Origin: Salmonirosea aquatica
GTDB lineage: Bacteria > Bacteroidota > Bacteroidia > Cytophagales > Spirosomataceae
NCBI RefSeq assembly: GCF_009296315.1
Contig: NZ_WHLY01000002.1
Location: 3,942,501 to 4,006,500, forward strand
Length of the DNA: 64,000 nucleotides
Direction: 5' to 3'
In this document: in pieces, positions 1 through 10,513 of the stretch
Layout: each line of letters begins with the position of its first letter
Numbering within the stretch: position 1 is the stretch's first letter
The notes under the pieces: generated by a model
The model's input: the letters and a program-made list of their open reading frames with translations, nothing else
Databases searched by the model: none
Told to the model about the DNA's origin: nothing
Made by a program: the position numbers and the translations under genes

Positions 1-1347
<1,347 letters not shown>

Positions 1348-1444
1348 ACTCCCGCACACAGCCGATTTTCTTCTCTCGTTTCCACATGCTCATTGACCGC
1401 AAGTACATAAGTACATACAAGCATTACCTCCCATAAAAGCCTTG

Positions 1445-1553
1445 CTGGCGGCTATGGGGCGGGTGGTCACCTCTTCCCATCCCGAACAGAGAAGTTAAGC
1501 CCCGCACCGCCGATGATACTGGCCTCGAAACCGGTAAAGTAGGTAGCCGCCAC
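1445..1553 (+). rRNA. rrf: 5S ribosomal RNA
   Basis: Typical Bacteroidota 5S with the conserved core CCGAACAGAGAAGTTAAGC. Helix I closes as TGGCGGCTA (1446) with TAGCCGCCA (1544), which fixes the ends to within a few bases. It follows 23S after a spacer of about 95 bases with no tRNA in it. Confidence 0.95.
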
Positions 1554-1564
1554 AATACCATTGC

Positions 1565-1605
1565 AACAGCCCCCCTGCCACAGGCAGGGGGGCTGTTTGC
1601 TTTAT
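1565..1605 (+). terminator. rRNA operon terminator
   Basis: Strong GC-rich hairpin: AACAGCCCCCCTGCC pairs with GGCAGGGGGGCTGTT around a short loop, followed by a T-rich stretch. It lies directly after 5S and closes the rRNA transcript. The next 115 bases hold no gene. Confidence 0.85.
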
Positions 1606-1722
1606 ACAGGGTTGGAGCGAGAATATTCAATTCCTGTTTGATACTATGGAAGAAGCAAAGTAGCTATTCGCACAATACAAACCAGCTTCCCACGCATGCC
1701 TCTATACATCTGCCTGCTAGTA

Positions 1723-2391
1723 CTAGCCTAACCGTTTAATTGGTTTCAGATAGACCGTTTTTCTATTAGCCAGCCACTTCCGATCAATACCTTCTACATT
1801 AAAGACCCGATCCCACATTCGCTCGTAACCATGAGCAGCATTGGGAAAAGTCGTAGTTAGTTTAAAAGCTTTTTGGTAAAAGGGAAGCGGTTGAGCATGA
1901 ACTAATTTTCGTGAAACGATAAGCTGGGCTCCCAACACAAACGGATAAGAATCTGGGCCTGAAGTACCGAAAAGATTCTGGTGTAATCCAGCCAGATCCA
2001 GTTCATCACCCACCTTGTTTTTTGACCATTGCCGAAATAGCAAACCATCGGGCGTATCTGTATCAATAATATGCCCCAACCAAACAAAAGATTGATCAGA
2101 GAATTCACCCGCTGCCAGCTTGCGCAATGTGGCATGGAAATCGTAGGCATGGTCAAAGGGTTTTCCCTGACAAAAAACTGTATAGTCGGCTAGGGAATGG
2201 TAGCGGGTTACTAAGTGGTGTAGATAAGAATGGGCCTCACGTCCGACATTGGAAAGGATGTGATGAGGAAGGAGGAGTGGAGCTTCTGCCTTGGAATAAA
2301 TTGTTTTCTGGATAGTACAGGGGACACGCTTCAACCAATTAAGATTTTCATGATAGTGGGCTACGACGAGTTCTATCGAAATATCCTTCAT
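1723..2391 (-). CDS. DUF3431 domain-containing protein (glycosyltransferase-like)
   Basis: A 222-residue soluble protein. The N-terminus (ELVVAHYHENLNWL), the GREAHSYLHHLV motif and FCQGKPFDH are the pattern I know from DUF3431, a family of fungal and bacterial proteins that resembles nucleotide-sugar glycosyltransferases in its N-terminal strand and D/H motifs. The substrate is unknown. No signal peptide is visible, so it is probably cytoplasmic. It is convergent with the rRNA operon and about 120 bases downstream of tyrA on the same strand, so weak co-transcription is possible. The family call is from memory of motifs; the function is inferred. Confidence 0.75.
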   Translation of the reverse strand: MKDISIELVVAHYHENLNWLKRVPCTIQKTIYSKAEAPLLLPHHILSNVGREAHSYLHHLVTRYHSLADYTVFCQGKPFDHAYDFHATLRKLAAGEFSDQSFVWLGHIIDTDTPDGLLFRQWSKNKVGDELDLAGLHQNLFGTSGPDSYPFVLGAQLIVSRKLVHAQPLPFYQKAFKLTTTFPNAAHGYERMWDRVFNVEGIDRKWLANRKTVYLKPIKRLG

Positions 2392-2509
2392 AGGTACCTA
2401 GGCGGTAATAGTTCATGGATCAGTTTTTCCATTGCCATGGCTTATATAGTAGTATATCGAGCTAATGAAAAGTCTTAGCAAGGGTAAGTAAACCATCGGC
2501 TGTTTGAAC

Positions 2510-3367
2510 CTACTTCTTCTCGATGCCTGATAAAATCCGGCCAATTTCGTTGGCTTTGACCATGAAATCCATACTTTGAGGTATATCCTGGCTGTCAATG
2601 GCCTGCTTGAAGCGTTGCAATAAATCGATGTAGTCGGCAAGGGCTTTGGACACATTTTCTTTATTCTGGTCAAAGATAGGAGCCCACATCGCGGGAGAGC
2701 TTTTGGCAAGCCGCACCGTAGAAGAAAAGCCTGTACTCGCCATGTCGAAAATCGTCTTTTCATCTTTTTCTTTCACCAAAACCGTCAGCCCTAAGGCGAA
2801 AGAACTGATGTGGCTGAGGTGCGAAACATAAGCTAAATGCAAATCATGTTCGGCGGGTGTCATGTAGTGTATTTTCATGCCAGCATCCCGCAGTAAGGCC
2901 TCCACCAAAGCCGAAGAATCGGGATGGCTTTTGAAAGCATCGCAGATGATGACATTTTTGCCAGGCAGCAGCTCACGGAAGGCTGCTCCGGGACCAGAGT
3001 TTTCAGTCCCCGCCATTGGGTGTACAGCTACAAACTGCGCGCGCTTAGGATGTGTGTCGGCTATCTGGCAAATAGCTTCTTTCGTGGAGCCGAGATCCAT
3101 CACTGTCCTTCCAGCAGGTATTTGATCTAGAATGTGGGGCAGCAGCTGAAGGATACTATCTACGGGAGTAGCCAATACACTAAGTTCAGCTTTCTGCAGA
3201 GCTTCTTCTAACGGTAGAATTTCGTCAACGAGACCTTTGGCCAACGCTATTTTCTGGTTAACAGTCGACTGGTCTACGCCTACGATTTTCAGATAGGGGT
3301 ACTTTTCCCGTAATGCTAAAGCGAATGAGCCACCTAGTAAACCAACGCCTATAATATTAATGATCAT
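2510..3367 (-). CDS. tyrA: prephenate dehydrogenase
   Basis: A 285-residue TyrA-type enzyme that oxidises and decarboxylates prephenate to 4-hydroxyphenylpyruvate in tyrosine synthesis. The N-terminal Rossmann fold opens with IIGVGLLGGSFALAL (residues 4-18). The catalytic-region motif HPMAGTENSGPGAAF sits near residue 115, and SHLSHISSFAL falls in the all-helical C-terminal domain. There is no fused chorismate mutase or ACT domain. The upstream gene on the same strand is an aminotransferase; in Bacteroidota these two families commonly sit together in the Phe/Tyr cluster, so it probably supplies the product for transamination. Confidence 0.9.
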   Translation of the reverse strand: MIINIIGVGLLGGSFALALREKYPYLKIVGVDQSTVNQKIALAKGLVDEILPLEEALQKAELSVLATPVDSILQLLPHILDQIPAGRTVMDLGSTKEAICQIADTHPKRAQFVAVHPMAGTENSGPGAAFRELLPGKNVIICDAFKSHPDSSALVEALLRDAGMKIHYMTPAEHDLHLAYVSHLSHISSFALGLTVLVKEKDEKTIFDMASTGFSSTVRLAKSSPAMWAPIFDQNKENVSKALADYIDLLQRFKQAIDSQDIPQSMDFMVKANEIGRILSGIEKK

Positions 3368-3474
3368 TTTTTAGTAGCTGTTAGCTAGCAGCCATTAGTT
3401 TATGGCTTCGGGCTGAATACCATTGAATAAAGTAGTTTCGAAGGAGCTTTTGAGCTGTTGTCAATAGCTTAAAA

Positions 3475-4632
3475 CTATTGCCTGACTCTTTCCGCGGCTT
3501 CCCAGATTCTCTCCTTAGGGGTACATAGGGACAGGCGAATGTACCGATTTCCTTTGGGACCAAAAATAAAACCGGGTGCGATGAAAATGTGCTTCTCGAT
3601 CAGAAGCGAGTTTACAAGTTTTTCCGCCGACTCGGTGGTTTCCGGAAGCTTGCCCCATAAAAACATGCCTTCCTGGGCTGTATCCCAAGTGCAGCCCAAA
3701 GCGGTCAATAAAGCTTCTGCGGCTTCCAGCCTACCTTCATACACGGCATTTCGCTGCTGGTGCCAGTCATCGGAGTTTTGTAGAGCGGCAACCGCGGCTT
3801 CCTGAACACCCTGAAACATGCCTGAATCCACATTGCTTTTTATTTTCAAGACAGAATCCACGTATGGTTTCGCCGCTGCCAGCCAGCCAAGCCGCCACCC
3901 GGCCATATTATGTGATTTACTCATGGAATTAAGTTCGATCGCCACTTCTTTGGCGCCCTCAATTGAAAGCAAACTAATCGGCGGCTTCTTATTTAATATC
4001 AGACTGTACGGATTGTCGTGACATAGCAAAATTTTGTGCTCCTGCGCAAAAGCGACAGCCTGCTCGAAAAGCTGGGGCGTGGCAGGTGCGCCTGTGGGCA
4101 TGTGGGGGTAGTTGAGCCACATGATTTTAGTGCGGGGCGTCACAAGCGCGCTCATTGCAGCCCAATCGGGCTGCCAGCCATGATTCTCACGCAGAGTATA
4201 CTCTTTTACAACAGCGCCAACCATCTGACTCACGGCGCGGTAGGCCGGGTACCCTAGTTCGGGTACCAGTACTTCATCCCCTGGATCCAGAAAAGTGAGT
4301 GAAATATGAGTGATACCTTCTTTAGAGCCGATAAGGGGCAGGATTTCGGTCGTTGGATCGAGCTTAACGCCGTAGGTATGGGCGTAAAACCCGGCAATGG
4401 CCTGCCGGAACGCTGGGGTACCTACGTAAGGCTGATAGCCATGGGCCTGCGGTTTTTGAACTGCTTCACCTAAGGTAGTCAGAGTAGACTTTGAGGGCAT
4501 CATATCAGGATTGCCGATACCTAGGTTTATAACGTCATGGCCCTCAGCCAATAACTTGCGCACTTCGGCCAATTTTACAGAAAAGTAGTATTCTGAGGTC
4601 TGGCGAGTTCGTTGCGCGGGTTCAATAATCAT
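3475..4632 (-). CDS. class I/II PLP-dependent aminotransferase
   Basis: Fold-type I aminotransferase of about 385 residues when started at the ATG ending at 4632 (MIIEPAQRT). An in-frame ATG at 4722 would add 30 residues that do not look like the family, so I prefer the shorter start. Visible motifs are NLGIGNP, the PLP phosphate loop IGSKEGI, WLNYPHMPTGA, CHDNPYSLI and the Schiff-base lysine in NSMSKSHNMAGWRLGW. It resembles the LL-diaminopimelate/aspartate aminotransferase subgroup that Bacteroidota place next to tyrA, so the likely job is transamination of prephenate or aromatic keto acids. The exact substrate cannot be read from the sequence. Confidence 0.85.
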   Translation of the reverse strand: MIIEPAQRTRQTSEYYFSVKLAEVRKLLAEGHDVINLGIGNPDMMPSKSTLTTLGEAVQKPQAHGYQPYVGTPAFRQAIAGFYAHTYGVKLDPTTEILPLIGSKEGITHISLTFLDPGDEVLVPELGYPAYRAVSQMVGAVVKEYTLRENHGWQPDWAAMSALVTPRTKIMWLNYPHMPTGAPATPQLFEQAVAFAQEHKILLCHDNPYSLILNKKPPISLLSIEGAKEVAIELNSMSKSHNMAGWRLGWLAAAKPYVDSVLKIKSNVDSGMFQGVQEAAVAALQNSDDWHQQRNAVYEGRLEAAEALLTALGCTWDTAQEGMFLWGKLPETTESAEKLVNSLLIEKHIFIAPGFIFGPKGNRYIRLSLCTPKERIWEAAERVRQ

Positions 4633-4933
4633 TTGTAAAAAATCAGGACTTTCGAAGGGATAAATACAAAAAAATACCCGGCTCGAACGTTTTAGTACGT
4701 ATACATCACTTGGAGCCTGCAAGTTAGTACAAAAAAGACGTTTGGGACGAAGACAGCCCGCATGGAAAGCTCAGTATGTCAAAATTTCCTTTCTATGATT
4801 GTTCCACTGCCAAAAAGGCCTACTCTTGCCCTGTATACTTTTTTTGTACAAGTTATACATCAATGGAATGATTTTTTTCGTATATATAAGTACAATGAAG
4901 AACTTACAACCTAAAATAAGAAAGGAAATACCC

Positions 4934-5506
4934 ATGAAAAATGTAATGAAAAGTATAATGCTGATTCTGCTGGGAGGCTGGTTTGTTGCCTGTTCACCCT
5001 CCTTTCAGGTTCAAAACGATTATGACCGAAGTGTCAACCTGAAGCAGTTCAAAACCTTCTGGGTGCAAGCCGAGAAGAATATGACGCAGGACCCTCTGTT
5101 GGGTAGCGAATTGAACCGCCGCCGGATTACCGATGCGGTAGTGCAGGCAATGGAGGCTAAAGGATACCGGCTGGACGAAAGCAACCCTGAGCTGGTGGTG
5201 CGGTACTTGACCGATGTGAAAGACCGCCAACAGGTACGTTCTAACAACATGTCGCCCTACTGGTGGTGGTACGGTCCACAGAACAATGTCTCCACGTACA
5301 GCTACGAAGAAGGACGTTTCATTGTCAACATCTATCAGAACCGTAGCGACCGGATGATTTGGCAAGGTTGGGCGTCTGGTAAACTGAAGGCACCCAGCAA
5401 GCGTGATGACCGCGCTGCCATGATGCAGGGAATTATCGGCGATATTCTTCGCTCGTTCCCACAGGCTACCTCCGATACCTATTCCAATGAAGTAGGTACC
5501 CGGTAA
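4934..5506 (+). CDS. DUF4136 domain-containing lipoprotein
   Basis: 190-residue envelope lipoprotein. I start at the ATG of MKNVMKSIML because an AGGA-like ribosome site precedes it and it opens a signal peptide ending in the lipobox FVAC; the longer frame from 4799 has no sensible N-terminus. The rest matches DUF4136: an early DYDRSVNLKQFKTFWV segment, LVVRYLTDVKDRQQ, and a strand-rich C-terminus with RMIWQGWASGKL. Members are small outer- or periplasmic-membrane lipoproteins of unknown role in Bacteroidota. It is monocistronic, ending at a strong bidirectional terminator. Confidence 0.85.
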   Translation: MKNVMKSIMLILLGGWFVACSPSFQVQNDYDRSVNLKQFKTFWVQAEKNMTQDPLLGSELNRRRITDAVVQAMEAKGYRLDESNPELVVRYLTDVKDRQQVRSNNMSPYWWWYGPQNNVSTYSYEEGRFIVNIYQNRSDRMIWQGWASGKLKAPSKRDDRAAMMQGIIGDILRSFPQATSDTYSNEVGTR

Positions 5507-5520
5507 GAAATAACTGCCAA

Positions 5521-5562
5521 ACAAAAAAATGGGAATCCACTACTGGATTCCCATTTTTTTGT
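5521..5562. terminator. bidirectional terminator between convergent genes
   Basis: A perfect inverted repeat with 19-base arms (5521-5539 and 5544-5562) and a CTAC loop. The arms begin and end in A/T runs, so each strand gives a hairpin followed by a U tract. It serves both the DUF4136 gene and the convergent thioredoxin-fold gene. Confidence 0.9.
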
Positions 5563-5582
5563 TTGGCCAAAGTTTTTGATTG

Positions 5583-7070
5583 CTATTTTGCCTGACGCAA
5601 TCCGGCCTGTAGCGCCTTGTTATCGGGGAAATCCTGAGGAATCCAGCGGTTTACAATCCGGCCATTGGAATCGATTACCATAAAGGGAAAACGTGGCTCG
5701 ATGGCGTACGACTCTTTTAGTTTTTCTATTTGTTCGTCTGTCGCGTACAAATGCAGAGCGTTTGGCCGCTGCTCTACATATTGTTTCCAGGTACCAAAGG
5801 GAATGCCCGGCGTTGCACTCACATAGACGAACAGTATACTGTCACCCTTGGCATTTTCCAAAAGCTTGAGCGCCGGTTCGTGCTGTTTCAGGTTAAAGGC
5901 AAAAGCCACGGCCAGCGGCTTCCCGCGCAAGCTGCTGAGGGATACGGCCGAACTGTCCTTGTTCAGTAATGTGAAATCAGGTGCCATACTACCCTGGGCC
6001 AGTTTTTCTTTTGCCGAAATCAGTTTGGAAAAGTACCCATTTACCGCTGCCCCAGGGTACCTTTTTTCAAAATCGGTAAGCAAGCTCCGGGCCGTCTGCG
6101 TAGAGGGTAGGGCGGTGGAAGCGTAATTGAGCCAATAGGTAAGGAGATACTCCTGCTGTTTGGGATAGCCACTGAGTTTTTCGGCACTGCTTTGGTATAC
6201 TTCTGCCACTGCTTCCGGACTGAGGGCCGCCGGATCGGCTTCCAGCGAGTACTTTTCGGTCACCGGAATCATCACCCACTTTTTCAATTCATTGCGGTAG
6301 GCTGCACTAGCCAGAGCGGCATCAGGGAAGAGCTTAAAATTATTCAGCGTAATGGCATTCAGTTCTTTACGTTGTTCGGGCGTCAGTTTTACGGCCTTAT
6401 TTTTCCGTATTTCCCGATCTTTCACAATACCCTGCATCAGGTACCCCTCGACTTGGGTAGTAGCATTTACAAAGGTATCGAAGGCTTCATCGGCCGGATG
6501 CGCCGCCTTGAATACTTCGTATTGCTGGGTACGTAGCCGCGCCAGGCTATCGCTTTGTTTCACGATGGCCGCATTGTCGATTTGCCGGGGATTGAAGCTG
6601 AACGCAGGTAGGTACTGGTAATGATTGTCCAGAAAATAATTTTGTAAAAAGACCTGCCGATCCGCGTGATCGCCCGTAAAAGCCAATTCATTTGCGTTGC
6701 CGACATTAATCGTCAGGTCGTCGTTCGGAATGAGGTACAGCAGGTAGGTACGACTCTCATTACGCACGCCGCCAGGATTGGTATTGGTAGCGGCGTTTTT
6801 GGGAGTCCTTACCAGCCGCACCAGCGCCGGTTCGCTGATAGGCACGGTGGCCGTGCCTTCTTTCTGCTGGCTCAGATCGAAGGTACCCACGGGTTCGAAT
6901 TCTGTTTCGGATAATCCTACCCCCAGCGTTTCATGAAAGCGAGGTCGCTCCAAGGTAAGCGAATAGGTATAGTCGGTATTCTCGGCTGACTTGATGGTAA
7001 TTTTTGCCGGATTTTGCGCCCAGGTATTCAGCGTGGCCAAAGCCAGCAAGCTGGAAAGTAAGAATTTCAT
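5583..7070 (-). CDS. secreted thioredoxin-fold (TlpA/redoxin-like) protein lacking cysteines
   Basis: 495 residues from the ATG ending at 7070, which opens the signal peptide MKFLLSSLLALATLNTWAQ; an 18-residue longer frame lacks sense. Residues about 20-370 form a large N-terminal region like that of Bacteroidota TlpA/DUF4369-type proteins. The last 130 residues are a redoxin domain: SMAPDFTLLNKDSS, SSLRGKPLAVAF, and a cis-proline loop RFPFMVIDSNGRIV. Where the family has a WCGPC motif this protein reads AFAFNLKQHEPA, and the whole protein has no cysteine at all. It therefore cannot be a classical disulfide reductase and may act as a binding or structural protein in the periplasm. Confidence 0.8.
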   Translation of the reverse strand: MKFLLSSLLALATLNTWAQNPAKITIKSAENTDYTYSLTLERPRFHETLGVGLSETEFEPVGTFDLSQQKEGTATVPISEPALVRLVRTPKNAATNTNPGGVRNESRTYLLYLIPNDDLTINVGNANELAFTGDHADRQVFLQNYFLDNHYQYLPAFSFNPRQIDNAAIVKQSDSLARLRTQQYEVFKAAHPADEAFDTFVNATTQVEGYLMQGIVKDREIRKNKAVKLTPEQRKELNAITLNNFKLFPDAALASAAYRNELKKWVMIPVTEKYSLEADPAALSPEAVAEVYQSSAEKLSGYPKQQEYLLTYWLNYASTALPSTQTARSLLTDFEKRYPGAAVNGYFSKLISAKEKLAQGSMAPDFTLLNKDSSAVSLSSLRGKPLAVAFAFNLKQHEPALKLLENAKGDSILFVYVSATPGIPFGTWKQYVEQRPNALHLYATDEQIEKLKESYAIEPRFPFMVIDSNGRIVNRWIPQDFPDNKALQAGLRQAK

Positions 7071-7156
7071 AGGTTTGTGTTTGGTAAAAACGGACTGGTA
7101 TACGTATTGATAAAACCGTTCCACTAATTTAGCATTCTATTTTTCCCAAGTGCGGC

Positions 7157-10117
7157 ATGACCCGACCTACCTTTTTACAATTCAATACCTTACGTGCCGA
7201 TTTTTCGGGCGAACTATATTACGACACTTCCACTACCCATGAAGCCATCCGGCGACTTTACGCCACGGATGCCTCGGTCTACCAGGAACTACCCCTGGCC
7301 GTAGCTCTGCCGCGCCACGAGGAGGATATCCGGCGGCTGATCGCTTTCGCCACCCGCCACCACATAACCCTCATTCCCCGTGCGGCGGGTACCTCGCTGG
7401 CCGGACAAGTGGTAGGAAATGGCCTGGTAGTGGATATTTCCAAATATTTTGACAAGATACTGGAAGTCAATGCGGAGGAAAAATGGGTACGCGTACAGCC
7501 CGGGGTCATTCGCGACGACCTCAACAAACACCTGGCTCCCTACGGCTTGCTGTTTGGCCCTGAAACTTCTACGGCCAGCCGGGCCATGATCGGCGGTATG
7601 ATCGGGAACAACTCCTGCGGGTTGCACTCCATTGTCTGGGGAAGCACCCGCGACCATCTGCTGGAGGTGAAGGTACTGCTGGCCGACGGTTCCGAAGCCG
7701 TTTTCTCGGAATCCACTACCCCGGATTTTTTGCAAAAGGTAGCAGCCACTTCTGCTAATAGCAAACGCCAGCAAGCCATTTATGCCGGAATGTGGGGAAT
7801 TATTTCCAACCCTATCGATCAGGAATTAATCGAAAAAAGCTTTCCTAAAAAATCGGTAACCCGGCGCAACTCCGGCTATGCGCTGGACAGCCTGAACACC
7901 GGAGAATCCATCAACCTGGCCCGGCTCATTGCGGGTTCGGAGGGTACCCTCTGCTTCATCACCGAAGCCAAACTCAACTTAGTCGACCTGCCACCTGCCG
8001 CTGTGGGCGTAGTCTGCGTGCATACCCGTTCGCTGGCCGAAACTCTGCACGCCAACCGCGTGGCGATGCGGCACGCTCCAAAAGCCTCCGAGCTGGTAGA
8101 CAAGTACATTATGGATTTTACCAAGGAACACCATGAGTACTCCAAAAATCGCTTTTTCCTGGAAGGCGATCCCGCTGCCCTGCTGCTGGTGGAGTTCTGG
8201 GGCGATACGGAAGAGCAGGTGCAAAAACTAGCTTTGGCTTTCACAGACGATTTGAAGCTGGAAGCCCTGTGCTACGCCTACCCCCTGCTGTTCGGGGCAG
8301 ATGCCACTAAGGCCTGGGATATTCGTAAAGCCGGACTGGGGCTGATCCGTAATCTACCGGGCGATACACAACCCGTCAACCTGATTGAAGACTGCGCTGT
8401 AGCCGTAGAGGATTTGCCCGACTATATCGCAGATTTGGAACAAGTACTGGCCCGCCACCAGCTTCATGCCTCTTACTACGCTCACGCCGGGGCGGGACAA
8501 CTGCACGTGGAGCCTATGATCAACCTTAAGACCAGCGAGGGAAAACACAAATTTCGCGAGGTTCTGGCCGATACGGCCGTACTGGTGAAAAAGTACCGGG
8601 GCGCGCTATCGGGCGAACACGGCGATGGTCGCCTGCGTGGCGAATTCATTCCGTTTATGATGGGCGACGAGGTATACGAATTGTTCCGGCAGGTCAAGCG
8701 CATCTGGGATCCGGCGGGTGTTTTCAATGCCAACAAGATTGTGGACACGCCGCCCATGAACGAGTCGCTGCGCTACGTACCCGACGCGGTTCAGCCCAAA
8801 ATCGATACCGTGTTCGATTTCTCACGAGAAGAAGGCATCCTGCGACTGACCGAAAAGTGCAGTGGCTCCGGCGACTGCCGCAAAACCGAACTAACCGGGG
8901 GTACCATGTGTCCCAGCTACATGGCCACCCGCCGCGAGCGCGACACCACGCGCGCCCGTGCCAATATTCTGCGGCAGTACTATACCAAAGGTACCCCTGA
9001 TCATAAAAAGGAAATGGCCGCCACCGATGCCGACATGGTGAAGGAGGTGCTGGATCTGTGTCTTTCGTGCAAGGGCTGCAAAGCCGAATGTCCATCGAGT
9101 GTGGATGTGGGCAAAATGAAGGCCGAGTTTACCCAGCACTACCACGATACTCACGGAATTCCGTTGCGGTCGCGGCTGGTCGCGGGCTTCACCAAGCAGA
9201 TGGAACGGGCCATGTGGGTACCCTGGGCCTACAATGCTGTAATAGGTACCCCCTTTCTCAGACGACTGGCCAACCGGGTGGTAGGTTTTCATCCCGATCG
9301 CACCATGCCTAGTTTGTCGGCCACGACGTTGAGAAAATGGTTTGAAAAAAGAAAGAAAAAAACGCATGACCAGGGTACCCCCTCTCGGCTGGTGTACCTT
9401 TTCTGTGACGAATTTATCAATTTCAACGATGTGGAGGTAGGTAAGAAAGCGGTGCTTTTGCTGGAGGAACTCGGTTATGAAGTCCGTATTCCCAGCCATG
9501 TGGAGTCGGGACGTACCTACCTGTCAAAAGGTCTGGTGAAAGAAGCGCAGGAAATCGCCAATCGTAACGTCCGGCTTTTAAGTAAGATGGTACATGACGA
9601 GTGTCCACTGATCGGTATCGAGCCTTCGGCTATCCTGACGTTCCGCGATGAGTACCCCGACTTGGTCAAGCCCGAACTACGGGAAGATGCCCGGCAGCTG
9701 GCGCAGAATGCACTTTTATTTGAGGAATTCGTGGCCCGGGAAATGGAGAAAAAAGCCATCACCAGTGCGCAGTTTACCACCGAAAAGAAGGCACTGAAAC
9801 TTCATGGGCATTGCCATCAGAAAGCATTGTCGACACTGTCGGTCGCGAAGAAAATTCTGTCTTTGCCGCTCAATTATACGGTGCAGCTTATTCCGAGCGG
9901 CTGCTGTGGTATGGCCGGGAGTTTCGGCTACGAGGCGGAACACTACGAACTTTCGATGCAGATCGGTGAATTGGTACTGTTTCCCACTGTGCGTCGGCAG
10001 CCCGACGACGTGCTCATCGCCGCCTCGGGAACCAGTTGCCGCCACCAGATAAAAGACGGAACCGGACGCAAAGCCTTGCATCCGGTCGAGATTTTGTGGG
10101 AAGCCTTAAAAAAATAG
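7157..10117 (+). CDS. FAD-binding and (Fe-S)-binding oxidase fusion (D-lactate/glycolate dehydrogenase type)
   Basis: A 986-residue fusion of a GlcD/DLD-like flavoprotein and a GlcF-like iron-sulfur protein. Residues about 40-190 are the PP-loop FAD domain (PRAAGTSLAGQVVGNG, GGMIGNNSCG). Residues 280-530 are the FAD-oxidase C-terminal domain with SGEHGDGRLRGEF. Two ferredoxin-like cysteine clusters follow, CSGSGDC...C from residue 568 and CLSCKGCKAECP from 635, then CCG-type motifs GHCHQKAL and SGCCGMAGSFGYE near the C-terminus. The family oxidises D-2-hydroxy acids such as D-lactate or glycolate and passes electrons to quinone; the precise substrate is not readable. It is divergent from the thioredoxin-fold gene across about 85 bases. 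Confidence 0.9.
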   Translation: MTRPTFLQFNTLRADFSGELYYDTSTTHEAIRRLYATDASVYQELPLAVALPRHEEDIRRLIAFATRHHITLIPRAAGTSLAGQVVGNGLVVDISKYFDKILEVNAEEKWVRVQPGVIRDDLNKHLAPYGLLFGPETSTASRAMIGGMIGNNSCGLHSIVWGSTRDHLLEVKVLLADGSEAVFSESTTPDFLQKVAATSANSKRQQAIYAGMWGIISNPIDQELIEKSFPKKSVTRRNSGYALDSLNTGESINLARLIAGSEGTLCFITEAKLNLVDLPPAAVGVVCVHTRSLAETLHANRVAMRHAPKASELVDKYIMDFTKEHHEYSKNRFFLEGDPAALLLVEFWGDTEEQVQKLALAFTDDLKLEALCYAYPLLFGADATKAWDIRKAGLGLIRNLPGDTQPVNLIEDCAVAVEDLPDYIADLEQVLARHQLHASYYAHAGAGQLHVEPMINLKTSEGKHKFREVLADTAVLVKKYRGALSGEHGDGRLRGEFIPFMMGDEVYELFRQVKRIWDPAGVFNANKIVDTPPMNESLRYVPDAVQPKIDTVFDFSREEGILRLTEKCSGSGDCRKTELTGGTMCPSYMATRRERDTTRARANILRQYYTKGTPDHKKEMAATDADMVKEVLDLCLSCKGCKAECPSSVDVGKMKAEFTQHYHDTHGIPLRSRLVAGFTKQMERAMWVPWAYNAVIGTPFLRRLANRVVGFHPDRTMPSLSATTLRKWFEKRKKKTHDQGTPSRLVYLFCDEFINFNDVEVGKKAVLLLEELGYEVRIPSHVESGRTYLSKGLVKEAQEIANRNVRLLSKMVHDECPLIGIEPSAILTFRDEYPDLVKPELREDARQLAQNALLFEEFVAREMEKKAITSAQFTTEKKALKLHGHCHQKALSTLSVAKKILSLPLNYTVQLIPSGCCGMAGSFGYEAEHYELSMQIGELVLFPTVRRQPDDVLIAASGTSCRHQIKDGTGRKALHPVEILWEALKK

Positions 10118-10129
10118 GAGTCAGCGTGA

Positions 10130-10360
10130 TTATTTACGAATGTCAGTAGCCAAGGTATCAGCCATTTGATCGCCCGCGACGGTATCCGACATCATGGTGC
10201 CCGTCTGATCGGTCTTGGGGGTTACGTCGCCACCGTGGTTGAACAAACCACCCGCAAAGGCAATAATTGACAAAACAATACCTATGCCCACGATCCAGAA
10301 CAAAATGTTCTTGGTATTTTTAGTCTCTTTGGTTTCCTGATCGATTTCTTTCCTGTCCAT
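10130..10360 (-). CDS. small single-pass membrane protein, unknown function
   Basis: 76 residues when started at MDRKEIDQETKETKNTKN; a longer frame to 10570 runs through non-coding-looking sequence that overlaps the start of the next gene. A charged N-terminus is followed by one transmembrane helix (ILFWIVGIGIVLSIIAFAGG, residues about 19-38) and a polar tail rich in Thr, Asp and Met. I do not recognise the family. It is convergent with the dehydrogenase gene, 12 bases away. Confidence 0.6.
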   Translation of the reverse strand: MDRKEIDQETKETKNTKNILFWIVGIGIVLSIIAFAGGLFNHGGDVTPKTDQTGTMMSDTVAGDQMADTLATDIRK

Positions 10361-10513
10361 AGTAGTTGGGTTTTTTAAAAGCTTGCTCCAACAAATCTGT
10401 ACCAGTGAAGGCAAAGTAGTCATTTTAAAGTAGTCTGGGGAAAAAATACCCCTTCCATAGGGTCGTATCGTTTTATGTATATTGCACTTCATTGACAACC
10501 TGCCCCCGCGTGC

